Source: Planctomycetota bacterium (lineage in GTDB: Bacteria > Planctomycetota > JAJSAM01 > JAJVHW01). Taken from it: a DNA stretch of 64,000 nucleotides. Position 1 is the stretch's first letter. Each line of letters starts with the position of its first letter. The notes beneath the pieces were generated by a model. It had not been told where the DNA came from and searched no databases. It saw nothing but the letters and a program-made list of their open reading frames with translations. The stretch spans positions 1-64,000 of the forward strand of contig JAJRPF010000070.1 in assembly GCA_024280885.1 (NCBI GenBank). The letters are read 5' to 3'. This document shows, in pieces, positions 14,869-23,785 of the stretch. Made by a program: the position numbers and the translations under genes.

Positions 14869-15441
14869 GTGGCGGCATTGCGGAGGCATGGTCTCGGCCG
14901 GGTGGCGGCCCTTGTCCTCGCGTCCGATCGCGGGATCGATGATTGGCGCGCGGGCGAGATGGGGCGTGCTTGGCTCACGGGCCTGCGTGGCGCGGTCGAG
15001 CGTGATACGCGCGGAGAGTTGGCGCTGGAACGCGATGGCGACCAACTGTTCGTCCGAGCGCGGGGCGAATTGCAGCCGACGACGATCGAGGTGCTGCTCC
15101 CGGACGGAACATGGAGCGCTCCTCTGCGCCCGGCAGGCAACGGCCTGCTGGTTGCGCCGTTGCCTACGGCGGGCGCGGCTCAATCGGTGACGATCCTCGA
15201 CGCGGAGCGGCGGCGGATCCAGGCTGTCGGTCTGGATCGTCTCGCGGCGCCCGAGTACCGCGCCCCCCCCGTCGTCGATCTCGCTGCGCTCCAGGCGCTC
15301 GCAGCAGGCCCACGTCGAGGTGCCGGGACGCCTCTGCGCGCGTGGCTCGCCGCACTCTCGGTGGCCCTTCTCATTGCGGCGCACTGGATCCTGGCGCAGC
15401 AACAATCAAGTCCCCCGGAGCGCCTCCCGATGAAGGAGTGA
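14869..15441 (+). CDS. C-terminal part of the GATase-like/VWA protein, with membrane anchor
   Basis: 190 codons, in exactly the same frame as the preceding VWA gene and separated from it only by TAG-GAA-CCG. It opens with the family block HGLGRVAALVLASDR, which in intact relatives continues directly from the preceding segment. It ends with a membrane helix (about residues 159-178, WLAALSVALLIAAHWILAQ) and a short tail. A GTG at 14869 preceded by AGGA, which includes the AG of the stop codon, would allow translational restart. Either it is a coupled split subunit or the rear half of a gene broken by one base change. The domain content suggests an exported, membrane-anchored protein. Confidence 0.65.
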   Translation: MAALRRHGLGRVAALVLASDRGIDDWRAGEMGRAWLTGLRGAVERDTRGELALERDGDQLFVRARGELQPTTIEVLLPDGTWSAPLRPAGNGLLVAPLPTAGAAQSVTILDAERRRIQAVGLDRLAAPEYRAPPVVDLAALQALAAGPRRGAGTPLRAWLAALSVALLIAAHWILAQQQSSPPERLPMKE

Positions 15442-15475
15442 GAGGAGTCCGTTCCCGGCTCCCCGGAGGTCTCCC

Positions 15476-16069
15476 ATGCGTCTGTTGCGTTCCGTCCCGC
15501 TCGCCCCGCTCGCCCTGCTGGTGCTCGCGCTGGGTCTCTCCTCGTGCGTCACGGTCGAGTCCGACGAAGGCGCGCGGCCCGGCGCGGACGTTGTTCTGGA
15601 ACTCGAGATTGAGCGTCGCGTGGCGGAGATCCCGTACATGCACGGCGTCGAGTTGGTGAGCAATCTTGAGCGATTGGCAGCGATCGGACAGCCTGCTGTT
15701 TCCAAGCTCGTGAAGGCTCTTCACTCCGACGATCAACTTTCGCGCGCCAGCGCCTGCTGGGTGCTCGGCGTCATCGGAGATCGCCAGAACATCCCGGCCG
15801 TGCGCGAGCTCCTCGACGATCGCGAAACGGTGGTGCGCTACCAGGCAGCAGCGAGTCTCGTCGAACTCGGGGACAACGCGGGTTTCCCCGTCCTCGTCGA
15901 TGGACTCTCGGATCCGAGCCTCCAGGCCCGCTACAAGTGCTTCGAGACCCTGCGTGACGTCACCGGTCAAGACTTCGGCTACGAGCACGACGGCGCTCCG
16001 ACCGTACGCAACCAAGCGATTGTGCGATGGCAGGAGTGGCTGGATGGCTGGCGCGCGAGCGCTCTCTGA
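15476..16069 (+). CDS. Lipoprotein with HEAT-like repeats
   Basis: 197 residues. A lipoprotein signal ends in LGLSSC (cysteine near residue 23). The mature part holds two to three HEAT-type helical pairs: AIGQPAVSKLVKALHSDD, ASACWVLGVIGDRQNIPAVRELLDD and YQAAASLVELGDNAGFPVLVDGL. HEAT repeats are protein-binding scaffolds, and no enzyme motif is visible. It is 34 bp behind the VWA cluster and likely co-transcribed with it and with the TPR lipoprotein that follows. Anchoring in the inner or outer membrane is inferred; the residues after the cysteine are VT, not the E. coli avoidance signal. Confidence 0.75.
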   Translation: MRLLRSVPLAPLALLVLALGLSSCVTVESDEGARPGADVVLELEIERRVAEIPYMHGVELVSNLERLAAIGQPAVSKLVKALHSDDQLSRASACWVLGVIGDRQNIPAVRELLDDRETVVRYQAAASLVELGDNAGFPVLVDGLSDPSLQARYKCFETLRDVTGQDFGYEHDGAPTVRNQAIVRWQEWLDGWRASAL

Positions 16070-16167
16070 CGTCTCGCGCGTCTCGTGATCGCTCGCGCAC
16101 GTCCGGGCAGACGCTCCGAGGGAGACTCGGTCGCGCACCTCTCTCGCGTAGTGTGGGGCGTGTGCGC

Positions 16168-17376
16168 ATGGATCGCCCCCTTTCACGTCTGAGTTCGAGC
16201 CTGACCGTGGTTCTCGTGCTGCTCTCTCTGTTCGTGAGCGCGTGCGTGGGCACCCTGCCTCTCGCGCCGGACGCTGACGTTCTCGATGAGAGCGAACGAG
16301 AGTCGTACGCCGCGGCGATGCGCGCGTTGATCGAGGCTGATCCCGCTTCTGCGCTGGCCGAGATCGAGGCGTTGACGGCGCGGGAGCCCTGGTACGTTCC
16401 GGCCCACGTTCTGAATCAAGACGCCCTTGCGGCGCAGGGCAACTCGGAGCGCGCACAAGAGTTCTACACGTCGCAGGCGAAGCTGCACGACGTGGACGCG
16501 GCGCGCGTCCTTCTCGCCGGGCGGGTGGCGCGACGCGATGAGGGCGTTCGCGAGGCGGCGTACCGTCGCGCCGTCGATCTGGACCCCGTGTCGCCGTGGC
16601 CGACCGTCGCGCTCGTCTATGAGCTGGCGCGTGTCGCTCGCACCGCTGCCGCGGCGGCGGTGCGCTTCGCCGATGACGGCTATCCCGCGCGCGCCGCCGA
16701 CGAGGAAGCGCGCGCGTCGCGCGCTCACGGCGAGGCCGACAGGCTCGTCAGTGATCTGCTGCGCGGCCATCCGAGCCTCGCCGACGCCCACGGCGTCGCG
16801 GCTGAGGTTGAGATGAGTCACGGCGGTCGAGAGAGCGTGCGGAATGCTCTCGAGCATGCCGAGCGTGCGACGGAATTGGACCCAGGGCTGCCGCGCTGGT
16901 TCGCCCTGCTCGCGCGCGTTCGGCGAGAACTGATCGATGACACCGGAGCGGAGCGTGCACTCTTGCAGGCCCTCGAATTGGCTCCCGACGACCCGGACTT
17001 GCTGGCCTCCTTGGGGCGTGTCCTGCTCGACCTCGGGCGCCCGACCGACGCGCGCGACGCGTTGTTGACAGCGCGCGCCGGTCGTCCGAACGATGCGGTC
17101 ATCGCCACAGATCTGGGCGTCGCGCATCACCGCTCTGGAGAGTTCCGCGATGCCGTGCGCCAGCTCGAGCACGCGACGCGTCTCGACACGCAGGACCCGC
17201 GCGCGGTCGAGGCGCTGGCTCTCGTCTATCTCGATGCGGGTAATCGTGAGGCCGCGTCGGCCGCGGTTGACGAGTACCTCGCGCGCGGCGGAGCGAGTCG
17301 AGCGAGTGCGGAGCGAATTCTGCGTGAGCTGGGAGGCGGCGCGTCCGGTGGGGACGCCGGCGCGCCGCCACGCTGA
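16168..17376 (+). CDS. TPR-repeat lipoprotein
   Basis: 402 residues from the ATG at 16168 (MDRPLSRLSSS). A hydrophobic signal ends in LFVSAC, so this is a lipoprotein. The rest is mostly tetratricopeptide helices: a pair near residues 45-110, then a continuous block from about 240 (ALEHAERATELDPGLPRW, ALLQALELAPDDPDLLASLGRVLLDLGR, QLEHATRLDTQDPRAVEALALVYLDAG). TPRs mediate protein-protein contact; the specific partner is unknown. About 100 bp behind the HEAT lipoprotein on the same strand, so probably one envelope operon. A longer N-terminal extension in frame lacks a signal and is not favoured. Confidence 0.75.
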   Translation: MDRPLSRLSSSLTVVLVLLSLFVSACVGTLPLAPDADVLDESERESYAAAMRALIEADPASALAEIEALTAREPWYVPAHVLNQDALAAQGNSERAQEFYTSQAKLHDVDAARVLLAGRVARRDEGVREAAYRRAVDLDPVSPWPTVALVYELARVARTAAAAAVRFADDGYPARAADEEARASRAHGEADRLVSDLLRGHPSLADAHGVAAEVEMSHGGRESVRNALEHAERATELDPGLPRWFALLARVRRELIDDTGAERALLQALELAPDDPDLLASLGRVLLDLGRPTDARDALLTARAGRPNDAVIATDLGVAHHRSGEFRDAVRQLEHATRLDTQDPRAVEALALVYLDAGNREAASAAVDEYLARGGASRASAERILRELGGGASGGDAGAPPR

Positions 17377-17423
17377 TGTTGCGCACCCGCATCAATTCGT
17401 GACCGCATGGTAGTCTGAACACG

Positions 17424-18233
17424 ATGCGATCCGCTGGTCAGTTGGCTCTGTTCTCGGTGCTTGCCGCAGTGATCGGCGGCGTCGCCGGCAGTGCGTCCTT
17501 GGTGCTGCAAGATGCCGACACAGGCGTCCAGCAGTCCGCAGCCGACTCGGCCGTCCTGGCCCGTCCGCCGGGCGATGGACAGCTGGGCAATGGACAGCCG
17601 GGCATTGGGCAGCATGCGGATACGAGCGGCGGATCCGCGACGAACACTGCCGGGGGCGGGGCCGGCCTCTCTCTCTCGCACCTCTCCCTCACGCAGAGGA
17701 TCGACTCGCCGCATGCTGCCGATCGTAGCGAGCTAGCCCTGGAGTTGCTGCGTCGCGGTCCGGTGGCGCTTGCGCAAGCGCGGGCGCTACGCCCGACCAC
17801 CACGCCCGGACAGCGGCTGCAACTGAGACTCGTCGATGCGCTGCAGAAGATGACCGCACTTCGGCGCGGTGGCGATTACGCACGGCTGGAAGAGCATCTT
17901 CGGCTGCGGCTCGACCTGGATGCGTTCGCCACGGTCGTGCCCAACGAGAGCCTGCGTCACGAACGCCTGGACTACTGGCAGCATAAACTGAAGGCGGTGC
18001 GCGCGCGCTCCGCCCGCGCATTTGCGACCGACGGCGAGGTCGCGTTCGCCGAGGTCGAGCTGGCCCGCGTGCGGAGCGAACTCGGTCTGATCGCTGTGAG
18101 CGACTACAGGCGCGTGGCGCGCAGGCGTCTCGTTGCGATCGACGAGTGGATCGACGCGTTGCGCACCACGCGTGGCGTCTCCCCAGCGCGCGTGCAAGCG
18201 CTCGAGGCACAGGCCCGACGACTCCGGCCGTGA
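17424..18233 (+). CDS. Membrane-anchored helical protein of unknown function
   Basis: 269 residues. An N-terminal membrane helix or uncleaved signal (about residues 7-28, LALFSVLAAVIGGVAGSASLVL) is followed by a low-complexity Gly/Gln/Ser region (about 40-85) that contains a 15-bp tandem repeat. The C-terminal half is charged and helical (about 100-269, rich in Arg, Leu and Ala). I recognise no family. It is the last gene of the same-strand envelope cluster and converges with the DUF4388 gene, whose end is 66 bp away. Confidence 0.6.
   Translation: MRSAGQLALFSVLAAVIGGVAGSASLVLQDADTGVQQSAADSAVLARPPGDGQLGNGQPGIGQHADTSGGSATNTAGGGAGLSLSHLSLTQRIDSPHAADRSELALELLRRGPVALAQARALRPTTTPGQRLQLRLVDALQKMTALRRGGDYARLEEHLRLRLDLDAFATVVPNESLRHERLDYWQHKLKAVRARSARAFATDGEVAFAEVELARVRSELGLIAVSDYRRVARRRLVAIDEWIDALRTTRGVSPARVQALEAQARRLRP
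17570..17614 (+). repeat. 15-bp in-frame tandem repeat, three units
   Basis: GGGCGATGGACAGCT, GGGCAATGGACAGCC and GGGCATTGGGCAGCA encode the glycine/glutamine-rich linker of the membrane-anchored helical protein. Confidence 0.85.
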
Positions 18234-18299
18234 GGGCTGGTTGCCGAGTGGAGGGTCCAGGGGCCGGTGCCGAGAGAGACGCGTCCAGAGAGCGGCGGG

Positions 18300-21200
18300 T
18301 CAGCGCTCCAGGGCGATCGCAACGCCTGCGCGCGTCACGATGAGGACATGCGTGTCCGTGACGACCGGTCGCCCGGAGATTGCCGCGCCGGCGTCGAAAC
18401 GCCATCGCGTGACGCCGTCGTTTGCCAGGTAGCGCACGATCCCTGTTCGGCCGGCGATCACGAAGCCGTCGTCGGACGAGACGATGCCGTCGCCTGGCGG
18501 GCTGATCCGCGATGCCGGCGACGGTTCCGCGTCCGCGCTCATCGGGACGCGGAACAACTGGCCTCGCAGTGTGTTGACCAGCACAACGTCGCTTGCGACG
18601 CCTACGTGTCCGGTGAGTGTCTCCTCGAGTACGCGCGTCCATGCGCTCGCACCGCTCGCGAGGTCGATCGCCACGATGACCCCCGATTCCGACGTCACGA
18701 GCGCGGTCTTGTCGGCGATCACGGGCGCAGACCAGCGCGGCTGCCCCGGGAGTGCCACGTTCAGGCGCTCGGCTCCGGTGTCGAGGTCACGAACGATCAA
18801 TCGTCCCTCCATTGTCACGCTGACGACGCCTCGCGACGAGAGCGCAGGATCCACCGTGATCGTCGTCGTCCGTTTGGCCCACCGCTCCGCGCCGTTCTTG
18901 TCGAGCAAACGGATGGTGCCTCGGTCATCGACGACGATCACTCCGGCGGGCGTGGCGAGCAACGCGGTCCGCGATGCGTTGCCCAGCTCGAACGTCCCGA
19001 GTTTGGTCAGCGTCTTGGCGTCCAGGACGAAACCGATACCGTCCACGCCCGCTACGAAGAGCCTACTCTCGTGGACTGCTGGCGCGCTGGCGAAGCCGCC
19101 CAGTAGCTTCGTATCGATGCGTGCGAGTTCTTTGCCGTCGGTGAGTGAGAGCGAGCGAACGACGCCGTCGCGATCGGCGACGAACATCCGATCGCGCCAT
19201 GCGATCGGAGTCGCCTCGGTCACCGCGCCACCGTCGGCCGTCCACACGGTTTCCTTTGCGAGGTGGATCATGGCTTCAGACTTGGAGTCGAGGGTGGCTC
19301 CGTGGCGCGTGAACGTCTCCTCCTGGAAGCCGTCGAGCCGGATGGCAATATGGGTCTCGCCAGAGACGGGGTACTCGATCGTCGCGGGCGTGCGACCGAC
19401 GATCCGGTCGCCGGTAGCGTCCTGGATCACGATCTGCGCTCCCGTCGGCTCGGAGAGAATCCGGAGCGGCAACTCGAAACGGCGCGTGAAGCCGACGGGC
19501 GGATACTGACGGACGAGATCCACACGAACCTTGAACGCGCTCTCGACGTCGCCCGCGGCCAGCGCACCGTCCGCTTGGCGCTCCGCGGCGAGAATCTCCT
19601 CCAGCATCTCCACCTGCGTGCGATGCAGCGACTCCATCGGGAGCATTTCCATGTACGTGTCGATGATCTTGCGATAGGTCGCTCCATGATCGTCGCCACG
19701 CATTGTCGCGCACAATTCGAGGTACGAGTTGTAGAGATCCGCCGCCTCATCAAGTCGTCCCTCGTTCACCAACTCAGGGGCGGTATCGCTGACCTCGCGG
19801 AAGCGCGTCAGGAGCCGTGATCGGTCCACGTACCCCGTCGCGCGCCCGCCCGCGCCGACTGCTCGGTCCAAATTCGCTCTGACCAACTCCACGGACGCGT
19901 GGATCTTCGCCACCGCCGAGCTCTTGGTCGGTTGGGCGATTTCCGCGAGGTGGTCCGCCGACGCGAGGAGCGCCTCCCAATCGATCGCAGCGGATCTTTC
20001 CTTGGCTTCCGCGGCGAGGTCCGCGAGCCGTCGAAGTTCGACGACGTCGTCGGGATCGACCGTGAAGGAGGCTCTCTTCAGCGCTTCGGATACGGTGAAT
20101 TCATCCACGGCAGAGGCCGCCCAGCGGGCCTCGCGTGTCGTGAACTCGAGTACGGTCGCGAACGCGACCTGCGTCTCTTCGCCGAGTTCTTTCGACAACT
20201 TGCCGAACTCCGCAGGCGCCGCGGTGCGCGCTTGTCGGCCGAGCGGCTCGGAGAACGCAAGTGCCGCGAGTTCCATCGCCGCGAGGCCTTCGTCGAGGCG
20301 CCCCTCACCGAGAAGTTTCGCGCCAAGCGCATAGAGCTCACTGACGCGTGCTTGGAGCTCGGCGGCAGAGTTGTCGCTGTCCTCTGGCTCGTCGTGGTCT
20401 TTCTCGAGTCGGGCGCGTAACCCGTTGACGAGGATCTGATCGTCTTCGTTGTCCCCGGGGTCCAATTCGTCGAGGATCGCTCGACAGCCCGCCTCGTCTC
20501 CTTGGAGCAAGAGTACGGTCGCCTGGTCGACACGCTCCTCAAGACTCGGCCCCATGGCGAACGGCACAGCGATCGCGGAGACGATCAGCAGTGCCGCCAC
20601 CACCGCAAGTCCGCGCACCTGTCGCCTACGGCGCGCCAGTGCCACCGCGGCGATCTGCGCGAGCCCCTCGTGACAATCGGTGCGCTGTGGGTCGATGGCC
20701 ACGATTGCCCGGTACACGTCGACGAGTTGCGTTTCCGCAGTCGGCATCGCGAGCAATCCGGCGGCCAGTCGGTCCAGGATGGCGAGGGCTTCCGGCAGGG
20801 CACCGGACGCGACGTGTGCATCCGCGGCCGCGCGGCACAGCAACAAATCGTCGGGCCGGTACTCCAGGGCCTGTTCAGCGGTCCGCAGCGCGGTCTCGAC
20901 GTCTCCCCGTGCGAGGCAGCGGCTGATGCACTCGGTGGCGGCCTCGATGCCCTGATCGACATCGCCCGCGGCGAGCAGCACGCTGGTGTGGATTGCCTGG
21001 GCTGTCGGATTGTCGCGATCCAACTTCAGCGCGCGCTGAAGACTCTCGAGCGCGCTCGTTGCGTCCCGATCCGTGTGTTGCAATTCGGCGAGGTGGGCGA
21101 GCGCGGCCGCCGCGGCGTGCTTATCTCCGGCCTTTGCCAAGACGTCGCTCAAGCGTTCGTACGTCTCGTACTCGGCTGGATTGAGTTCGATGGCGCGCCG

Positions 21201-21968
21201 TAGCAGGCGCGCGGCTTGCTTACCGTCACGAAGCTGATTGGCGACGAGGAGCAATTCGTCGAACGTCGCCGGACGGATGGCGCGCGCTTCGATGAGCGCC
21301 GAGAGGGCCTTGCGCGTGTCGAACGCGCCGAGATGGTGATCCGCGATGATGTTATCGACCGTCCGCGAACCGTCCGCGAGCAGGAAGAGCTGCACGACGT
21401 CGTCGGGTGCTTCGCCCCGTTGTGGTGCCGCATCCGGCTCGAAGAAGACGAGGACCTCTCCACCGGCGACCGTCACGTCGAGGCGCGGCGTCTCATCAAT
21501 CCGACGGGCAGCCTCCATCGCGATCGAGTTCACATCGAAGTGGAGCGTGGCGAAGGCGCCGACGTCCTCGAATTGGTCCGCGTGGAACTCGAACTCGCCC
21601 TCGGCCCAGCGGAAGAGCTCGAAGAGCTGCTCCTGCGCGACGTAGCGGCGCGCGGCGAGCAGGTCGGCGTCGGTGACCGCGCCTTTCTCTCGAAGCAACT
21701 CACCGATCGGAGGCGTGGCATCGCGGCGCGTGGCGCGGAGGACCCCGCTCAGGACGTCGGCGTCGCAGCGCCCCATCCCGACGAGAAAGCGGGCGACCTG
21801 CTCCTCGTGGGAGCGACGTGCCGAGAGCAGGGCAAGGCCGGACTCGGAGAATGCGACACGACGTACTTCATGACCGCGCACGACGAGCGTGCCGTACTGA
21901 CGCGTCATTGACAGCGTCTGTACGACATCTCCGAATTCGAGCTCGCTGAGGTTGCCCTCGAAGGCCAT
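18300..21968 (-). CDS. DUF4388-TPR-PEGA-beta-propeller membrane protein
   Basis: 1222 residues. The ATG at 21968 has TTGGAGA upstream. The N-terminus is a DUF4388 (PATAN-type) domain (about 1-135, MAFEGNLSELEFGDVVQTLS), then a winged or helical segment. TPR-like repeats follow (about 230-420), then one membrane helix (about 448-468, GLAVVAALLIVSAIAVPFAMG) and a long helical, partly coiled region (about 480-840). A PEGA domain (about 850-905) carries RILSEPTGAQIVI and GRTPATIEYPVSG. A C-terminal PQQ-like propeller (about 910-1222) carries WTADGGAVTEATPIAWRDRMF and repeated W/G blades. DUF4388 domains occur in regulatory proteins of complex bacteria. The layout suggests a cytoplasmic sensor joined to an extracytoplasmic propeller. 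It stands alone; purC-purE-mtnA lies upstream on the same strand. Confidence 0.8.
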   Translation of the reverse strand: MAFEGNLSELEFGDVVQTLSMTRQYGTLVVRGHEVRRVAFSESGLALLSARRSHEEQVARFLVGMGRCDADVLSGVLRATRRDATPPIGELLREKGAVTDADLLAARRYVAQEQLFELFRWAEGEFEFHADQFEDVGAFATLHFDVNSIAMEAARRIDETPRLDVTVAGGEVLVFFEPDAAPQRGEAPDDVVQLFLLADGSRTVDNIIADHHLGAFDTRKALSALIEARAIRPATFDELLLVANQLRDGKQAARLLRRAIELNPAEYETYERLSDVLAKAGDKHAAAAALAHLAELQHTDRDATSALESLQRALKLDRDNPTAQAIHTSVLLAAGDVDQGIEAATECISRCLARGDVETALRTAEQALEYRPDDLLLCRAAADAHVASGALPEALAILDRLAAGLLAMPTAETQLVDVYRAIVAIDPQRTDCHEGLAQIAAVALARRRRQVRGLAVVAALLIVSAIAVPFAMGPSLEERVDQATVLLLQGDEAGCRAILDELDPGDNEDDQILVNGLRARLEKDHDEPEDSDNSAAELQARVSELYALGAKLLGEGRLDEGLAAMELAALAFSEPLGRQARTAAPAEFGKLSKELGEETQVAFATVLEFTTREARWAASAVDEFTVSEALKRASFTVDPDDVVELRRLADLAAEAKERSAAIDWEALLASADHLAEIAQPTKSSAVAKIHASVELVRANLDRAVGAGGRATGYVDRSRLLTRFREVSDTAPELVNEGRLDEAADLYNSYLELCATMRGDDHGATYRKIIDTYMEMLPMESLHRTQVEMLEEILAAERQADGALAAGDVESAFKVRVDLVRQYPPVGFTRRFELPLRILSEPTGAQIVIQDATGDRIVGRTPATIEYPVSGETHIAIRLDGFQEETFTRHGATLDSKSEAMIHLAKETVWTADGGAVTEATPIAWRDRMFVADRDGVVRSLSLTDGKELARIDTKLLGGFASAPAVHESRLFVAGVDGIGFVLDAKTLTKLGTFELGNASRTALLATPAGVIVVDDRGTIRLLDKNGAERWAKRTTTITVDPALSSRGVVSVTMEGRLIVRDLDTGAERLNVALPGQPRWSAPVIADKTALVTSESGVIVAIDLASGASAWTRVLEETLTGHVGVASDVVLVNTLRGQLFRVPMSADAEPSPASRISPPGDGIVSSDDGFVIAGRTGIVRYLANDGVTRWRFDAGAAISGRPVVTDTHVLIVTRAGVAIALER

Positions 21969-22082
21969 GAAATCTCCAACGGGAAGGGTTCATCCGTTGC
22001 ATCGGCACTTCGAGCCTGCCGCCCTGAGCGCGCGATCCTCGAATTGAGAGGAAGCGTCGAGAAACGCGGCACCTCCAGAGGC

Positions 22083-23201
22083 TCAGACTCCGGTGGCGAG
22101 CTGAGCGGCGAGCGAGGCGGCGAGGGGGGCGCGGGCGATCCCGCACTCAGTCACGATGCCCGCAATGAGGTGCGCGGGCGTGACGTCAAACGCCGGATTC
22201 CAGACGGGGAATGCGTCGGGCGCCGTGCGCTCGCCGCGGAACCCGAGTACTTCGTCGGCCGCACGCTGCTCGATCGGGATCAGGGCGCCGTCGGTCAGGC
22301 TCATGTCGATCGTGCTCGTCGGGGCGACGACGTAGAAGGGCACACCTGCAGCGCCCGCCAGTTCCGCGATGGCGTACGTGCCGATCTTGTTGGCCGCGTC
22401 GCCGTTCGCAGCGATGCGATCCGCACCGACGAAGACCGACTCGATGCGCCCCGTGCGCAGCAGCGCGCCCACAGCGCTGTCCGGGAGCAGATAGCCGTCG
22501 ATTGCGCGCTCACGCATCTCGAATGCCGTGAGTCGCGCGCCCTGCAGCAGCGGGCGGACCTCGCCGGCGTAGACGGTGAGGTCGAGTCCGGCATGTCGCC
22601 CGCTGACGAACACACCGAACGCTGTGCCGATGCCCGCCGTGGCGAGCCGGCCGGTGTTACAGTGTGTGAGGTACGTCCCGCCATCGCGCAGGAGTTCGAG
22701 CGCGTGGTGGCCCATCGCGGCACAGGCCGCCTCGTCCTCGGCGTGAATAGCTCGCGCTTCGCGTAGCAGCGCGTCGATTGCGGCGCCTGGGTCGGAGATC
22801 CCCGCGATGGCCGCGCGACACCGATCGAGCGCCCAGGCGAGATTGACGGCGGTCGGACGCGAGGTGCGCAGGCGCTCGTCGACGTGCTCGAGGCGCGCAG
22901 CGAACGTCGCCGCATCGGTCGCGAAACCCTGCACTCCGGCGACGAGCCCGTAGCCCGCCGTGACTCCGATGGCTGGCGCACCGCGGACACAGAGGCGCCG
23001 GATCGCGTCGCGGATATCCTCGATATCGTCGAGTCGAAGGACACGGATCTCATGCGGGAGCCGCGTCTGATCGAGCAGCTCGACGCGGCCCGGCCAGCCG
23101 CGTCCCGGTCCGGCGGATGTGTCGTCGGAAGCCCACGCGACCGTGGGGACAGCGCCTTCCGGCGTTGCCGGTGGAGGCGCCACAGTCGCACGATCCGACA
23201 T
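22083..23201 (-). CDS. mtnA: S-methyl-5-thioribose-1-phosphate isomerase
   Basis: Converts 5-methylthioribose-1-phosphate to the ribulose form in methionine salvage; relatives also act in other aldose-phosphate isomerisations. 372 residues from the ATG at 23201. Family blocks are present: RGAPAIGVTAGYGL near residue 75, the catalytic-cysteine region TYLTHCNTGRLATAGIGTA near 175-195, and GADRIAANGDAANKIGTY near 255-272, whose aspartate is the second catalytic residue. The first 30 or so residues are not conserved. It is the last gene of purC-purE-mtnA, with an 11-bp gap to purE. No other methionine-salvage gene is nearby. Confidence 0.92.
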   Translation of the reverse strand: MSDRATVAPPPATPEGAVPTVAWASDDTSAGPGRGWPGRVELLDQTRLPHEIRVLRLDDIEDIRDAIRRLCVRGAPAIGVTAGYGLVAGVQGFATDAATFAARLEHVDERLRTSRPTAVNLAWALDRCRAAIAGISDPGAAIDALLREARAIHAEDEAACAAMGHHALELLRDGGTYLTHCNTGRLATAGIGTAFGVFVSGRHAGLDLTVYAGEVRPLLQGARLTAFEMRERAIDGYLLPDSAVGALLRTGRIESVFVGADRIAANGDAANKIGTYAIAELAGAAGVPFYVVAPTSTIDMSLTDGALIPIEQRAADEVLGFRGERTAPDAFPVWNPAFDVTPAHLIAGIVTECGIARAPLAASLAAQLATGV

Positions 23202-23212
23202 CTCTTCCGTGC

Positions 23213-23785
23213 CTACGCTTCCGGCGGGAGCCCGAGCTCCGCACGCATCTTGGCGTTCTTCGAGAGGACCTTGGTGCGCATGGCCTCGCGGTGCGCCTTG
23301 ACACGGGCTCGGAGGTCCGCGTCGCCGACGGCGAGGATCTGCGCCGCGAGCAGCCCCGCGTTGTGGGCGCCGAAGTCTCCGACCGCGACTGTCGCGACCG
23401 GCATGCCCGGCGGCATCTGGACCGTCGCGTAGAGCGCGTCGACACCGTCGAGTGGCGGCACCGCGAGCGGGACGCCGATGACGGGCAACGTGGTGTGGGC
23501 GGCTACGGCGCCAGCGAGGTGCGCGGCGCCTCCAGCAGCGCAAATGAAGACCTGCACGCCGGCGGCTTCGGCGCGTTGGATGATGTCGAGTACTCGTGCC
23601 GGTGTCCGGTGGGCCGATGCGACCCGGATGTCATAAGCCACGTCGAGCGCTTCCAGCGACGTGAGGCATTGCCGCATGCGCGGCAGATCGCTGTCGCTCC
23701 CCATCAAGATCATGACCTGCGCCGTGTTCAGGTCTCCGTTGGCGGTCGGGGTTGTGTCCGTTCCCGATCTTCCCGTGCTCGACAT
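23213..23785 (-). CDS. purE: N5-carboxyaminoimidazole ribonucleotide mutase PurE
   Basis: Class I PurE, moving the carboxyl group of N5-CAIR to C4 in purine synthesis. 190 residues. The core opens [13 protein letters not shown] (about residue 25), then [12 protein letters not shown] and [21 protein letters not shown]. The start at 23785 directly follows the purC stop (TAG-ATG), with AAGGAG about 8 nt upstream inside purC, which implies tight coupling. About 24 N-terminal residues precede the conserved core; a start at the later ATG (MILMGSD) is possible but has no comparable ribosome-binding site. Confidence 0.93.
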   Translation of the reverse strand: MSSTGRSGTDTTPTANGDLNTAQVMILMGSDSDLPRMRQCLTSLEALDVAYDIRVASAHRTPARVLDIIQRAEAAGVQVFICAAGGAAHLAGAVAAHTTLPVIGVPLAVPPLDGVDALYATVQMPPGMPVATVAVGDFGAHNAGLLAAQILAVGDADLRARVKAHREAMRTKVLSKNAKMRAELGLPPEA

